Source: Polyangiaceae bacterium
Lineage (GTDB): Bacteria > Myxococcota_A > Polyangia > Polyangiales > Polyangiaceae
Length of the DNA: 52,934 nt
Direction of reading: 5' to 3'
NCBI GenBank assembly: GCA_022842465.1
Contig: JALHPN010000035.1
Location: 1-52,934, forward strand
Below, in pieces: positions 33,723 through 41,975 of the stretch. Numbering within the stretch: the first letter of the stretch is position 1; the number at the start of each line of letters is the position of its first letter. The position numbers were made by a program, and so were the translations under genes. The notes beneath the pieces were generated by a model that had not been told where the DNA came from, did no database searches, and saw only the letters and a program-made list of their open reading frames with translations.

Positions 33723-34081
33723 GGTTCGGGCTCCGCACCGACCGCCTTTAGGAAGCTCTGCCCCTTCAGCCGCTCAACCCACCGTGTCGCAGCCTGACCA
33801 CGGTTCACCGTCTTCAGCTCGACCCGGCCGTCGCTGGACACGGACACGTCGGTCTTGATGCACCGGCCCCGGAGGTAGTCGACGTACATCCTCAAGGTCC
33901 CCCGCTCGAATGTTAGGTGCCGAAGCATGTCGTCCGACGTGAACTCGTCGTCGTCCTCGAACCACTTGCCCGAGACGCCCCGCGGGCGACCGTCGTGGAA
34001 CGAGAGCATCCCGAGGACGAAGATGAGCCCGAAGGCACAGCTTTCGAGGAGATCCTCCTCAACGCGGAAGGTGATCGTCAC
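33716..34081 (-). CDS. hypothetical protein, 5' end probably damaged
   Basis: 121 residues from a GTG at 34081 (VTITFRVEEDLLESCAFGLI). The coding pattern clearly extends further upstream without a start codon: IEYQLIQDGTLFDDIEILDT and PTVGNEDWA are in frame before the GTG. A MSDRT start exists one frame away at about 34193. Either a one-base indel separated the original start from the gene, or an unusual start is used. The core is beta-rich (GTLRMYVDYLRGRCIKTDVS). Family unknown. It is the last of three minus-strand genes behind the kinase-divergent promoter. Confidence 0.55.
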   Translation of the reverse strand: MTITFRVEEDLLESCAFGLIFVLGMLSFHDGRPRGVSGKWFEDDDEFTSDDMLRHLTFERGTLRMYVDYLRGRCIKTDVSVSSDGRVELKTVNRGQAATRWVERLKGQSFLKAVGAEPEPT

Positions 34082-34400
34082 CGCCCAGTCCTCGTTCCCG
34101 ACCGTCGGCTCGATCTTCGTGTCGAGGATCTCGATGTCGTCGAAGAGCGTGCCGTCCTGGATGAGCTGGTACTCGATGCGCGGTTCGGTCTGACATCGCG
34201 GCGACGACGGTAGCCGAAGCGCTCCTCTGCTTCATCCCATCCTCGTCGTGAAGCGTGCGAGAGCGGGCTCACCAAGGCGCCTCGTCGACAGCGAGCCGTC
34301 GAGTGCCACGCGCCCTCCGCAGCCTGGCACGGTCGCCCCTGCCTCGGGCGAACAGGGCGGCTCTTCACGCGTGACGACTCGAACCGCCCGAGGCACTTCC

Positions 34401-34631
34401 TCAAGTCGGCTCCAGCCACCGAGCGCCGAGCACGACGCGCCACGAGTTCCCGAGCTTCCGACCTCGGATGCCGTCGACGTCGGCTTCGATGCCTCCGTCA
34501 GGGGCTCGACGAGCTGCACGACGGAGGCGCGCTCGGAGGGCTAACGCGTTCGTGCCCATGAACTCGGCGGCCTCCTCGACGCTGATCCACCGGACCGTCG
34601 CGGCGCGGATGAAGGGGCGCTTCTTGGGCAT
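34401..34631 (-). CDS. MerR/excisionase-like helix-turn-helix protein
   Basis: 76 residues starting MPKKRPFIRAATVRWISVEE. VRWISVEEAAEFMGTNALAL is the typical first helix-turn-helix of excisionase and MerR-like DNA-binding proteins. RGRKLGNSWRVVLGARWLEP matches their wing, where (R)KxGxxWRV contacts DNA. It lies 56 bases downstream of the 569-residue gene on the same strand, so the two are probably cotranscribed. It could regulate the divergent module or be a former mobile-element excisionase. Confidence 0.7.
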   Translation of the reverse strand: MPKKRPFIRAATVRWISVEEAAEFMGTNALALRARLRRAARRAPDGGIEADVDGIRGRKLGNSWRVVLGARWLEPT

Positions 34632-34687
34632 CGGGCGTGTGTGCTTCGGACAGGCGCGCCGCGGCTCCGAACCGGCGCGCAAGTCGC

Positions 34688-36397
34688 TTAGGTAAGGCGG
34701 TTGTCGAGATGGCTCGGGAGCCATCCGATGACCACCACGTCGTCCTCGTCGTCCCAGAAGAAGTAGATTGCTAAGCACAGCTCGTCGTCCTTCGTCGTGC
34801 CCTTGCGGAGGTGAAGATCGATGAAGCGCTTCTTCTGGCTTCCAACGGGGTACTTGACGAAGTACGTGTCACCCTCTTCTCCTGCACGCGTCGGGGAGAT
34901 CGAACCGTCGCACCGAAGTTCAAGCTCTCCGAGCTTCCGCTCCCACGCAATTCGTGGTTCTTCGTCGTCGGCATCACGAAGCCTGTTGTTGCGGTACTCA
35001 TTCGCGAGCGCGAGGAGTGCCTTGTAGACGAGTGCGGGGTCCTTGTAGCGAGCATCCTTTAGGCCGCGGTGAGCACGCGGATGCAGGATGAGGCGCCCGG
35101 CGAGGTTCCTGTCGACCCAATCGGGGAGATCGGCATAGTTGTTTGGGAACGTGACGGTTGCATCCGGGGACCGGCCGGTCTTGGCGGCGAGTTGGTCTCG
35201 GAGCGTAGTGGCGTAGTAGCTAAGCTTCTTGCGAGCATCGTTCGCTTCAGCGAGCAGCTTCTTGTGGGTCTCCAAGTCGTCTAGGTAGCTCTGAGCGAGT
35301 CCGACGGATAGCTCCGCTCGCTCCTTCAGTACGACGATTTTTCGCTCATACCCACGGAGGCGCTCGGCAGCCGGAGGACTTTCCTTGCGCGAGTGATCAA
35401 GGTCTCGCTGGACTGCGTCGGCGTAGAAAACGCACGGGTCCCAGTCCACCGACTTAGCTGCGGAGTAGGCGAGCGCCTGCTCAACAAGGAACTCGGAGAA
35501 CGCCGTCTCTCCGCCGCGTCCGTCCCGATAGAACGAGAGGACTCGATGCGCCAGGGCAAGCGGATGTTCGTGCGGCCGTTGCTCGTCGAAGTTGAGACCA
35601 GGAAGGTACGTCCGGACAGCTCCCGAGAAGGCGGACCACATTTTTCCGACGTGGTTGGTCCACTCGTGATTGAGATCTGCCGGAAGCGTGACAACGACCC
35701 CGACCCCGTGGAGCTTCCTGGCGAGGTAGTCCTCGTCGAGCAGGAACCGACGGACGCTCCGGCCGAGTCGATCGGGCTCGGCCTCGGTCAGCAGGTAAAC
35801 CGGCAGTGACCTCTTCTCGTCTGTCAGCAGCACGTAGAGGTCAGCGACGTCGTTGAGGCTGGTCAATCGCCACGGAGAACTCTCAACCCGGCGAACATCG
35901 CGAAGGTCGGAGTGCTGCGCAAGTTCCACCACCACGCGCGGTCGGCTGTAGGCGACAGGCGCATCAGCGAAAGGCAAAGAGGCGCAGAGTACGCGTACGC
36001 CTACGCGGACTCCCTGGTCGCAGACGGCGAGCGCAAGCTCCGTCGTCCACGTTCGTCCCGCTACGGCAGCGCGATCCATGAACGGCGCGTCGGGCTGCAT
36101 CAGGCGAGCGGTCCACACGCCATGTTCTTTTTGGGCCACGGCATGGATCGACTGGCCGTGCTCCTCGGCCGTGAACGATGCTCCGTCATGTGCATGCGCG
36201 GGGAGCGCGGTCGGGAACTTGCTCGCGAGCCATTCGACCATCGTGTTTCTCGCCGTCGCGAGAGCGTCCGACGGAGTTGCTCCGCGCGAGGGCGCGATCG
36301 TGCCGGCGAACTGGAAGGTGGTGCGCACGGTCGGTCGTCCTGGGCGGATAACCCCCGGTCGACCGGGCAACTCTGAGTCGCTACTACCTGAACGCAT
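34688..36397 (-). CDS. 569-residue protein of unknown function, divergent from the kinase
   Basis: The N-terminal domain (about 20-160) begins TTFQFAGTIAPSRGATPSDA and has HGVWTARLMQPDAPFMDRAA and RTWTTELALAVCDQGVRVGV; it looks alpha/beta. The middle includes LYVLLTDEKRSLPVYLLTEA and ARKLHGVGVVVTLPADLNHE. About 330-400 is a coiled coil (RLRGYERKIVVLKERAELSV, DDLETHKKLLAEANDARKKL). The last 80 residues are a compact beta domain, KKRFIDLHLRKGTTKDDELC then YFFWDDEDDVVVIGWLPSHL. That tail recalls small RelE/HigB-like barrels and recurs in accessory-island proteins, but this is a weak resemblance. No membrane span or nucleotide-binding motif is seen. It shares a 171-base promoter region with the kinase gene. 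Confidence 0.8.
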   Translation of the reverse strand: MRSGSSDSELPGRPGVIRPGRPTVRTTFQFAGTIAPSRGATPSDALATARNTMVEWLASKFPTALPAHAHDGASFTAEEHGQSIHAVAQKEHGVWTARLMQPDAPFMDRAAVAGRTWTTELALAVCDQGVRVGVRVLCASLPFADAPVAYSRPRVVVELAQHSDLRDVRRVESSPWRLTSLNDVADLYVLLTDEKRSLPVYLLTEAEPDRLGRSVRRFLLDEDYLARKLHGVGVVVTLPADLNHEWTNHVGKMWSAFSGAVRTYLPGLNFDEQRPHEHPLALAHRVLSFYRDGRGGETAFSEFLVEQALAYSAAKSVDWDPCVFYADAVQRDLDHSRKESPPAAERLRGYERKIVVLKERAELSVGLAQSYLDDLETHKKLLAEANDARKKLSYYATTLRDQLAAKTGRSPDATVTFPNNYADLPDWVDRNLAGRLILHPRAHRGLKDARYKDPALVYKALLALANEYRNNRLRDADDEEPRIAWERKLGELELRCDGSISPTRAGEEGDTYFVKYPVGSQKKRFIDLHLRKGTTKDDELCLAIYFFWDDEDDVVVIGWLPSHLDNRLT

Positions 36398-36568
36398 CGG
36401 CTCCCCCTCCTGGCGAGCGGGCGTGCTCCGCCAGCGCCCCCGCTGACCTCAGGAGAATGCAGAGCGGTCCGCCGACGCAAGCAGGAACGGTTGTCCGCGT
36501 CTCGTCCCCCCTTGCGCTGCCCCAAGCGATGCGGCGTAGGCTCGTGCTGCCGCGACACGAGACGAACG

Positions 36569-37729
36569 ATGAGCCTTCAGCCCCACCCCTCAGTCCAGAC
36601 GCTCCAACTCGGAAGACTTACGGTCGGCGCTCGCCTCGGCATCGGCGGTTTCGGCGTCGTTCACAAGGCGACCTTGGAGGGGATCGGGCTGACCTTCGCC
36701 GTGAAACTCCTGAACCCGAGCCCGTTCAACGAGGACCTCGCCGCCGCGACGAAGCGCTTCTTCCGTGAGGCTGAGGTTCTCTTCCGACTTCGGCACGAGT
36801 TCATCGTTCCCATCTACGGCGTCGGTGAGCACGAGGGCCGTCCGTACATTCTCATGGAGTACTTCAACGGGATGAATTTGGCGGAGGCGCGCGACAAGCA
36901 CGGGCAGCCTTCGCCTGAAAGCGTGCTCCCCTTCATCGAGCGCGCGGCTGCGGCTCTCAGCTACGCGCACCGCCTTGGGGTCGTGCATCGGGACATCAAG
37001 CCCCAGAACCTCATGACGATAAAGGGCGATGCCCGCGTCCTCGACTTCGGCGTGGCGGGCCTCGTTGATCCCGCCGGTCAACGATTCACTCGAACGGCTG
37101 ACGCCGTGGGCGGAGATGCGTACAGTGCCCCGGAACTCAGTGACAACGGGAAGCTGATCGATCCCCGGTGTGACATCTACAGCCTCGGAGCTTGCTGGTA
37201 CTGGCTGCTGACGGGGCTGACGCCGCGAGGCGTGAACTGGGAGTCGAACCTTCGCAAGAGCGCGGCAACCGTGACACAGCCGTATGAAAGGGTCGTCTTG
37301 CGATGCCTCGAACAAGTCGAACGGCGATACGCAACCGCGGACGAGCTGCTCAAGGACGTGCAGGCGCTGAGTCGCGGAGATGAACCCGCGCAGAGCCCTC
37401 ACGAGCTGAACGATGATGAGGCCCGCGTGCTCGGGGTCATCGTGGGCGCCTGCCCAACGCCGGCCGATCACGTCTCGTTCTTCAAGATCGAGCAGGAGCT
37501 TGGTGACCGCCAGACCCGGCTCCGCTCTTCTGTCGGAATGCGAGGTCTTCGCGCCAGGCAGTTCATCGAAGAGGCGGTCGAGCCCGGCGACTTCGGGGAC
37601 CCCACCATGGTGTACAAGCCTTCCGACGCAGGCTTCACTTGGGCATCTCGTCACGTGGCTCGGCTCGACGAACTGCTCAAGCCCGTGCCGAGGGCTCCGG
37701 TCTCGTTCGACGACGAGATCCCCTTCTAA
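36569..37729 (+). CDS. Ser/Thr protein kinase
   Basis: 386 residues from the ATG at 36569 (MSLQPHPSVQTLQLGRLTVG). All Hanks-kinase motifs are present: the Gly loop LGIGGFGVV (23-31), the AVK lysine (46), the catalytic loop HRDIKPQN (140-147), DFG (159-161) and APE (187-189). After the kinase core a tail of about 100 residues is winged-helix-like (FFKIEQELGDRQTRLRSSVG, MRGLRARQFIEEAVEPGDFG) and ends at PVSFDDEIPF. There is no membrane span, unlike PASTA-type housekeeping kinases. Cytosolic kinases of this sort occur in phage-defence modules (for example Stk2, or the kinases of BREX-like and MADS clusters). Its divergent partner at 34688-36397 suggests a module. Confidence 0.92.
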   Translation: MSLQPHPSVQTLQLGRLTVGARLGIGGFGVVHKATLEGIGLTFAVKLLNPSPFNEDLAAATKRFFREAEVLFRLRHEFIVPIYGVGEHEGRPYILMEYFNGMNLAEARDKHGQPSPESVLPFIERAAAALSYAHRLGVVHRDIKPQNLMTIKGDARVLDFGVAGLVDPAGQRFTRTADAVGGDAYSAPELSDNGKLIDPRCDIYSLGACWYWLLTGLTPRGVNWESNLRKSAATVTQPYERVVLRCLEQVERRYATADELLKDVQALSRGDEPAQSPHELNDDEARVLGVIVGACPTPADHVSFFKIEQELGDRQTRLRSSVGMRGLRARQFIEEAVEPGDFGDPTMVYKPSDAGFTWASRHVARLDELLKPVPRAPVSFDDEIPF

Positions 37730-37921
37730 TCATGCGCTGGGGCAGAGGAGCGGAAGCAGCGGCCTCCCCGCGTCGTCCTCCCACCACGCGACCACCTCCC
37801 CGGTCCCAGAGTCCTGCACGACGTGCAGCTCCAGCCCCGGCCCTGGTGCAGTGAGCCGCTCGTGCAGCTCGACGACGACGTGATCGGGGGAGAGAACGTG
37901 GCAGACGAGGTCGGGTTCCAT
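37730..37921 (-). CDS. small hypothetical protein (63 aa)
   Basis: 63 residues, MEPDLVCHVLSPDHVVVELH, then GLELHVVQDSGTGEVVAWWE and DDAGRPLLPLLCPSA. The alternating hydrophobic pattern suggests a small beta-sheet protein. Its stop adjoins the kinase stop (convergent). No clear ribosome binding site is visible, so reality is uncertain. Confidence 0.4.
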   Translation of the reverse strand: MEPDLVCHVLSPDHVVVELHERLTAPGPGLELHVVQDSGTGEVVAWWEDDAGRPLLPLLCPSA

Positions 37922-38064
37922 GGGGACCCGGTCGGCCGAGCAGCGACGAGAGTTGCGCGTCTCGCTACGTGCCGGTCCGCGAATCTCATCGCGTGCTCTC
38001 TGTCAATCGTGGCTTCTACGGATGCCAAGGGTCTCCTTGACGCCGTGGCCGTCCGTCGCGTCCG

Positions 38065-39252
38065 ATGAGCACGATGGCGGCCTCCGCGCGGATTGCTCTG
38101 ATCGTCCTCGCGCTCGGGGCGTGCGCTCCGCAACGCAGCGTGCCGCCAGCAGCGCCCCGCGTGCCGCCGCCGGCCGTTGCGCCTACGCCGCCGCCCCCGC
38201 CGCCTCCGGAACCAGCACCCGAGGAGCGGACCGACCTCACGGAGAAGTCGGACGCGCCGAAGTTCGTGGTCCACATCGCCGACGTGGGCACTGGCCTCGC
38301 CGTGTTCGTCGAAGGCGAAGACTTCGCGCTCGTGTACGACGCGGGGTCCAACGACGACAAGGCGAAGGGACCAGACAACCGCTTCGTCCGCTACCTGCAC
38401 ACGGTCAGCCCGGACCTGAGGAAGATCGATCATGTCGTACTGAGTCACCCGCACACAGACCACGTCGAGCTTCTGCCTGATGTGATCTCCTCCTACGACG
38501 TCTCCGACGTTTGGGACTCGGGCGCGGTGAACCCGGTCTGCGGCTACCGTCGGTTCCTCGCTGCCGTCGCCGCGTCGCCGACCGCGACGTACCACTCGGG
38601 GGCGAAGGCCGAGGGGAACCGTCGCATCGACTTCGGCAAGTCGGTCTGCAAGCTCTCGCCGAGCCAGACGCTCACGCACGGCCCGCGGATCCGGGAGGGG
38701 GCTCCCATCAGGATCGGGAAGCGCGCGACCATGACGTTCCTACACGTCGATGGCGAGGCCCACGGAACGGCGTTCAACGAAAACTCGCTCGTGGCGGTGC
38801 TCGACCTCGACGGAACTCGCGTTCTCCTGATGGGAGACGCTGAGGCCGGTGGGCGGAAGGATCCGTCTACCCCGCCAAGCCCGAAGTCCGTCGAGGGCTA
38901 CCTCCTCGAATACTACCGCCAAGAGATCGACGCCGACATCTTCGTCGCTGGTCATCATGGGTCGATGTCCTCGTCGCGCTCGGCGTTCGTCGACGCAGTG
39001 TCACCGAAGCTGAGCATCATCTCATCCGGGCCGATGAGGTACGGATCGGTGACGTTGCCGGACCCTGAGGTCGTCACCGTGCTGGAGGCCGCTAGCAAGG
39101 TGCTGCGCACGGACGTCGACGATGCCGCTTGTGCAACGAACAAGACGAAGATCGGACAGGACGACGACGGCAAGCCCGGTGGATGCGACAACATCCAGAT
39201 CCAGATCCGAGGCGGACGCCACCAGGCGCGGTACGCGCAGCTATCGGACTGA
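38065..39252 (+). CDS. ComEC-like metallo-beta-lactamase-fold lipoprotein
   Basis: 395 residues. A signal MSTMAASARIALIVLALGAC with lipobox is followed by a long proline linker. The MBL-fold domain starts at about 68 (FVVHIADVGTGLAVFVEGED). It contains DHVVLSHPHTDHVELLPDVI, the HxHxDH metal motif at about 128-134, the NENSLVAVLDLDGTRVLLMG strand pair, GDAEAGG, and FVAGHHGSMSSS at about 292-299. These are the motifs of the ComEC C-terminal hydrolase. As an exported lipoprotein it is likely an extracytoplasmic hydrolase acting on nucleic acid or another phosphoester. Polyangia carry several such stand-alone forms. Its link to the flanking defence genes is unclear. Confidence 0.85.
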   Translation: MSTMAASARIALIVLALGACAPQRSVPPAAPRVPPPAVAPTPPPPPPPEPAPEERTDLTEKSDAPKFVVHIADVGTGLAVFVEGEDFALVYDAGSNDDKAKGPDNRFVRYLHTVSPDLRKIDHVVLSHPHTDHVELLPDVISSYDVSDVWDSGAVNPVCGYRRFLAAVAASPTATYHSGAKAEGNRRIDFGKSVCKLSPSQTLTHGPRIREGAPIRIGKRATMTFLHVDGEAHGTAFNENSLVAVLDLDGTRVLLMGDAEAGGRKDPSTPPSPKSVEGYLLEYYRQEIDADIFVAGHHGSMSSSRSAFVDAVSPKLSIISSGPMRYGSVTLPDPEVVTVLEAASKVLRTDVDDAACATNKTKIGQDDDGKPGGCDNIQIQIRGGRHQARYAQLSD

Positions 39253-39397
39253 TGAAGCTCCTTCGGTACGGCCGCCCCGTGACGACCATCTTCGACCTCC
39301 TTGGGTCGAGGAGGACGGCGTGACGGACTTACGAGGCTTGACTCTGGTTCGACAAACATGGCTCTAGCTGCACCGACGCGACGGGAGGTCACGAGGA

Positions 39398-40192
39398 ATG
39401 GCTGCGTCGAAGAGTACCCTCCGAGGGTTGAACGCCCCTTGGCCCGCTATGAAGGCGTCCACAAAAAGGCCGACACCGAAGCTCGGCGCCTTCGGGCGCG
39501 GCGAGTGGCTCGACCTTTCCGAGTACGTAGTGCACTTCACCAAGGGCGACGGCCGCGACGACGGCTATCAGACGATGCTGTCGATCTTGGGCGAGCAGCT
39601 TCTGAAGCGCGGACCAACCGCGTTCGGAGCCGCAAAGGACAAGAGAAGCGTAGACCCCGAATCTCAGCGGGTTGTCTGCTTCAGCGAGACCCCTCTCGGG
39701 TTCCTTGACCGCATCGTCAAAAGGAGAAAGTCGGCGTACGGGATCGGGTTCCACAAGCGCTACCTCCTCAAGAAGGGCGGCGGGCCACTCTGGTACCTAC
39801 AGCTCGGAACGCCACAGCAGAGGGCTCTCGCTACACTGATCAAGCGCGCGCTGAAGACGTTCGATCAGGACGACCCAATCTGGCAGCTCACCCCGTTCAT
39901 CGACCTGCCCGGCCCGCTACCGTTCAAGAACGACTTCCGGTGGGAAAGGGAGTGGCGGCTTCGGAGTGACCTGCGCTTCGAGCCGGCGGACGTCGCCTTT
40001 CTTTTCATTCCTGAGAGGCTTCACGCGGACGCGTGGTCGTTCTTCAGGGACGCTCAGGACGACAACCTCGGTCCGGCCTACTTCTGCCCATACATCGATC
40101 CGACCTGGTCGGTCGATACCGTCCGTGAAGCGCTCAAGAAGGCCAAGACGCGAAAGCCCCCGCCCGTCGAGCCGCGCTGGCTATATCGATGA
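39398..40192 (+). CDS. AbiGi / DUF2971-like protein
   Basis: 264 residues. The pattern EYVVHFTKGDGRDDGYQTML, then RVVCFSETPLGFLDRIVKRR, YGIGFHKRYLLKKGGGPLWY and FKNDFRWEREWRLRSDLRF is that of AbiGi-type abortive-infection proteins and the related DUF2971: VHFTK near the start, CFSETPL, YGIxFxKxxL, and FxxEREWR. In AbiG systems AbiGi is one of two proteins causing abortive infection, but no abiGii partner is adjacent. The C-terminus (FCPYIDPTWSVDTVREALKK) is helical. Placement inside a defence-rich stretch supports a role in immunity; the biochemical activity is unknown. Confidence 0.6.
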   Translation: MAASKSTLRGLNAPWPAMKASTKRPTPKLGAFGRGEWLDLSEYVVHFTKGDGRDDGYQTMLSILGEQLLKRGPTAFGAAKDKRSVDPESQRVVCFSETPLGFLDRIVKRRKSAYGIGFHKRYLLKKGGGPLWYLQLGTPQQRALATLIKRALKTFDQDDPIWQLTPFIDLPGPLPFKNDFRWEREWRLRSDLRFEPADVAFLFIPERLHADAWSFFRDAQDDNLGPAYFCPYIDPTWSVDTVREALKKAKTRKPPPVEPRWLYR

Positions 40193-40316
40193 GCCGTACC
40201 CGTGCTGCTACGTGCTCCTCGTTCGATGAATTATAGGCGGGAACCTAGTGGTCAGCGACGCCGTTGTGCCCACGCTGCCGGTCTTGTGCTGGCCCGCCGC
40301 ATACTGAATGCGTCGC

Positions 40317-41789
40317 CTAACGAGCGGAGCGGGAGCGCTGGATGAACGCCGCCCACCGTGACTCAAGCGCGGCTCGACTCGGTGTCACCCCGCGGAGGCG
40401 CAGCGGTTTACCGTGCATCGCCTCGTACCCCGCCGCCCGGACGCTCGGAGGAACGTTGATCGTCAACGTCTCCGGTTCGATACCGAGCAGGTCCAGATCG
40501 AAGAGCGTGTGCAGGTCCGCGCGAAGCAGCAGGCCGTTCTCCACGTGGTTGTCCTCGACGCCTCGGTACGGCGCGATGTGTGCCGCTTCGAGCAGGTCGA
40601 GGAGCGTGCAGCCCGAGACCATGCAGGAATCCCCGTGCGCCTCGCGAAGGCGGCGCCGGAACGCTTGCTGCCCACGTCGCGCGCGTAGCTGGCGCATCAC
40701 CCTGTCGCGCGTGTCGGTTCCGGAAGGGACGTAGGGTTCGTCAGCGGCGCTCTCGTCGGTGTCGCCCTCGTCGGGGGTGACGTAGCTCACCCCGCCCATT
40801 CCGACCGCGAGAAGCGCTGCCGCCAACGGCGCCAGCGCGGGACTCTCTCGAATGAGCACCTGGTCGATCTGCTGCATCGCGAGCTGGCCGTTGTAGTTCG
40901 GGCACGCAGCGCGGACGGACTGAAGGTCGGGGCTGTCGGTAACCGGGACGAAGGTGGCTCCGAAGTGGGCCGCGAACAGCTTGCACGGCACGCGCTCGCT
41001 CAGCGGCTCGTCGAACTCGTGCCCGCGGTCGCACCTGTAAAGCGGGCGCGCTGTGCGCCTTGTCTTGATAGCGGTCGTACGGCACTCGGGGCAGCGTTGC
41101 CGGTCCTTGGTCCCATCTTGCTCGTCGATGTGCTCGATGCGGGCGCAGCCGAGCGCGCGCTCACGCGCTTGCAGCACGACCGCATCGCCCGTCCCGAGCT
41201 GCCGGAAGTTCGGAACGAAGCTGTCGTAGCGGTAGACGCGCGAGGGGTCGTCCTCGTAGCCGCGGTTGCCGGCGTACTGTCGGTCATCGCCGAAGGTGAG
41301 GAGGAGCCAAGTCCGCTCGTCGCGTGACCGTACGCTTTCGGCGGCAGAGCGTCGCTCGGTGCGCGACCCCGCGATGGCCGCCAGGAGGTCGCCCATCGCC
41401 GCCTGGACCTCGGGTCGGTCAAGCAGCTCCGCATCGAACGTCGGCTCCGCACCGTCCGTCCACGAAGGCGCCAGCTTTGCTGCTGAGGCGAGAGCTTCGA
41501 GCAGGCGCGTGCTGTCAAGCAGTGGTCGGAGCGTACCGACTTGAACGCCGACGTCGCCGCTTGCCCAGCCACTCAACAAGTCAGCGCCTAAGCCCTCGCG
41601 GCGGATCATGAACCGAGGAAGCTGATCGCCGCTCCCCCACTTGACCGTGAGCGCCGGACGGTGGGCAAGCGCAAGCCGGAGGAGGGCGCGTAAGCCGCTC
41701 ACGGCGCGACCGGACCGCTCGCTCACCTGGTCGAAGAAGGGCTGCTCAGTCCAGGGCTGACCTGGACGCCGTTTGCTCGCTGGTGCCAC
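40317..41789 (-). CDS. HNH endonuclease with probable modified-base reader domain (Type IV-like)
   Basis: 490 residues from a GTG. An N-terminal helical region of about 150 residues precedes an EVE/PUA-like segment at about 155-280 (RTWLLLTFGDDRQYAGNRGY, FRQLGTGDAVVLQARERALG, ARIEHID), with an inserted zinc ribbon (CPEC and CDRGHEF). The C-terminal third is an HNH_2-type nuclease: FRRRLREAHGDSCMVSGCTL, EAAHIAPYRGVEDNHVENGL and LLRADLHTLFDLDLLGIEP. A reader of modified bases fused to HNH is the build of McrA-like Type IV enzymes such as ScoMcrA. The prediction is cleavage of modified phage DNA. It is divergent from hsdM with a 186-base shared gap. Confidence 0.8.
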   Translation of the reverse strand: MAPASKRRPGQPWTEQPFFDQVSERSGRAVSGLRALLRLALAHRPALTVKWGSGDQLPRFMIRREGLGADLLSGWASGDVGVQVGTLRPLLDSTRLLEALASAAKLAPSWTDGAEPTFDAELLDRPEVQAAMGDLLAAIAGSRTERRSAAESVRSRDERTWLLLTFGDDRQYAGNRGYEDDPSRVYRYDSFVPNFRQLGTGDAVVLQARERALGCARIEHIDEQDGTKDRQRCPECRTTAIKTRRTARPLYRCDRGHEFDEPLSERVPCKLFAAHFGATFVPVTDSPDLQSVRAACPNYNGQLAMQQIDQVLIRESPALAPLAAALLAVGMGGVSYVTPDEGDTDESAADEPYVPSGTDTRDRVMRQLRARRGQQAFRRRLREAHGDSCMVSGCTLLDLLEAAHIAPYRGVEDNHVENGLLLRADLHTLFDLDLLGIEPETLTINVPPSVRAAGYEAMHGKPLRLRGVTPSRAALESRWAAFIQRSRSAR

Positions 41790-41975
41790 GTGACCAGCGT
41801 ATCGCGGCGAAGGACCCGACGCTCCGCCCGTCGGCCGAGCTGCTCGCGAAGCGCCTCGAACTCGTCGCCTAACGCCTCGTTCGGGGGGGCGTCAATCAGG
41901 GGAACCCCGCATACGCCGGTCTCCGCCGACCGCGCTTCTCCCCGCCGCTGCGGCACCGTACCCTCGTGGGCGACG

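Noticed and set aside
37230..37260. GGGAGTCGAACC-like word as the 3' end of a tRNA
   Set aside because: It lies inside the kinase coding frame and no tRNA cloverleaf can be drawn around it.
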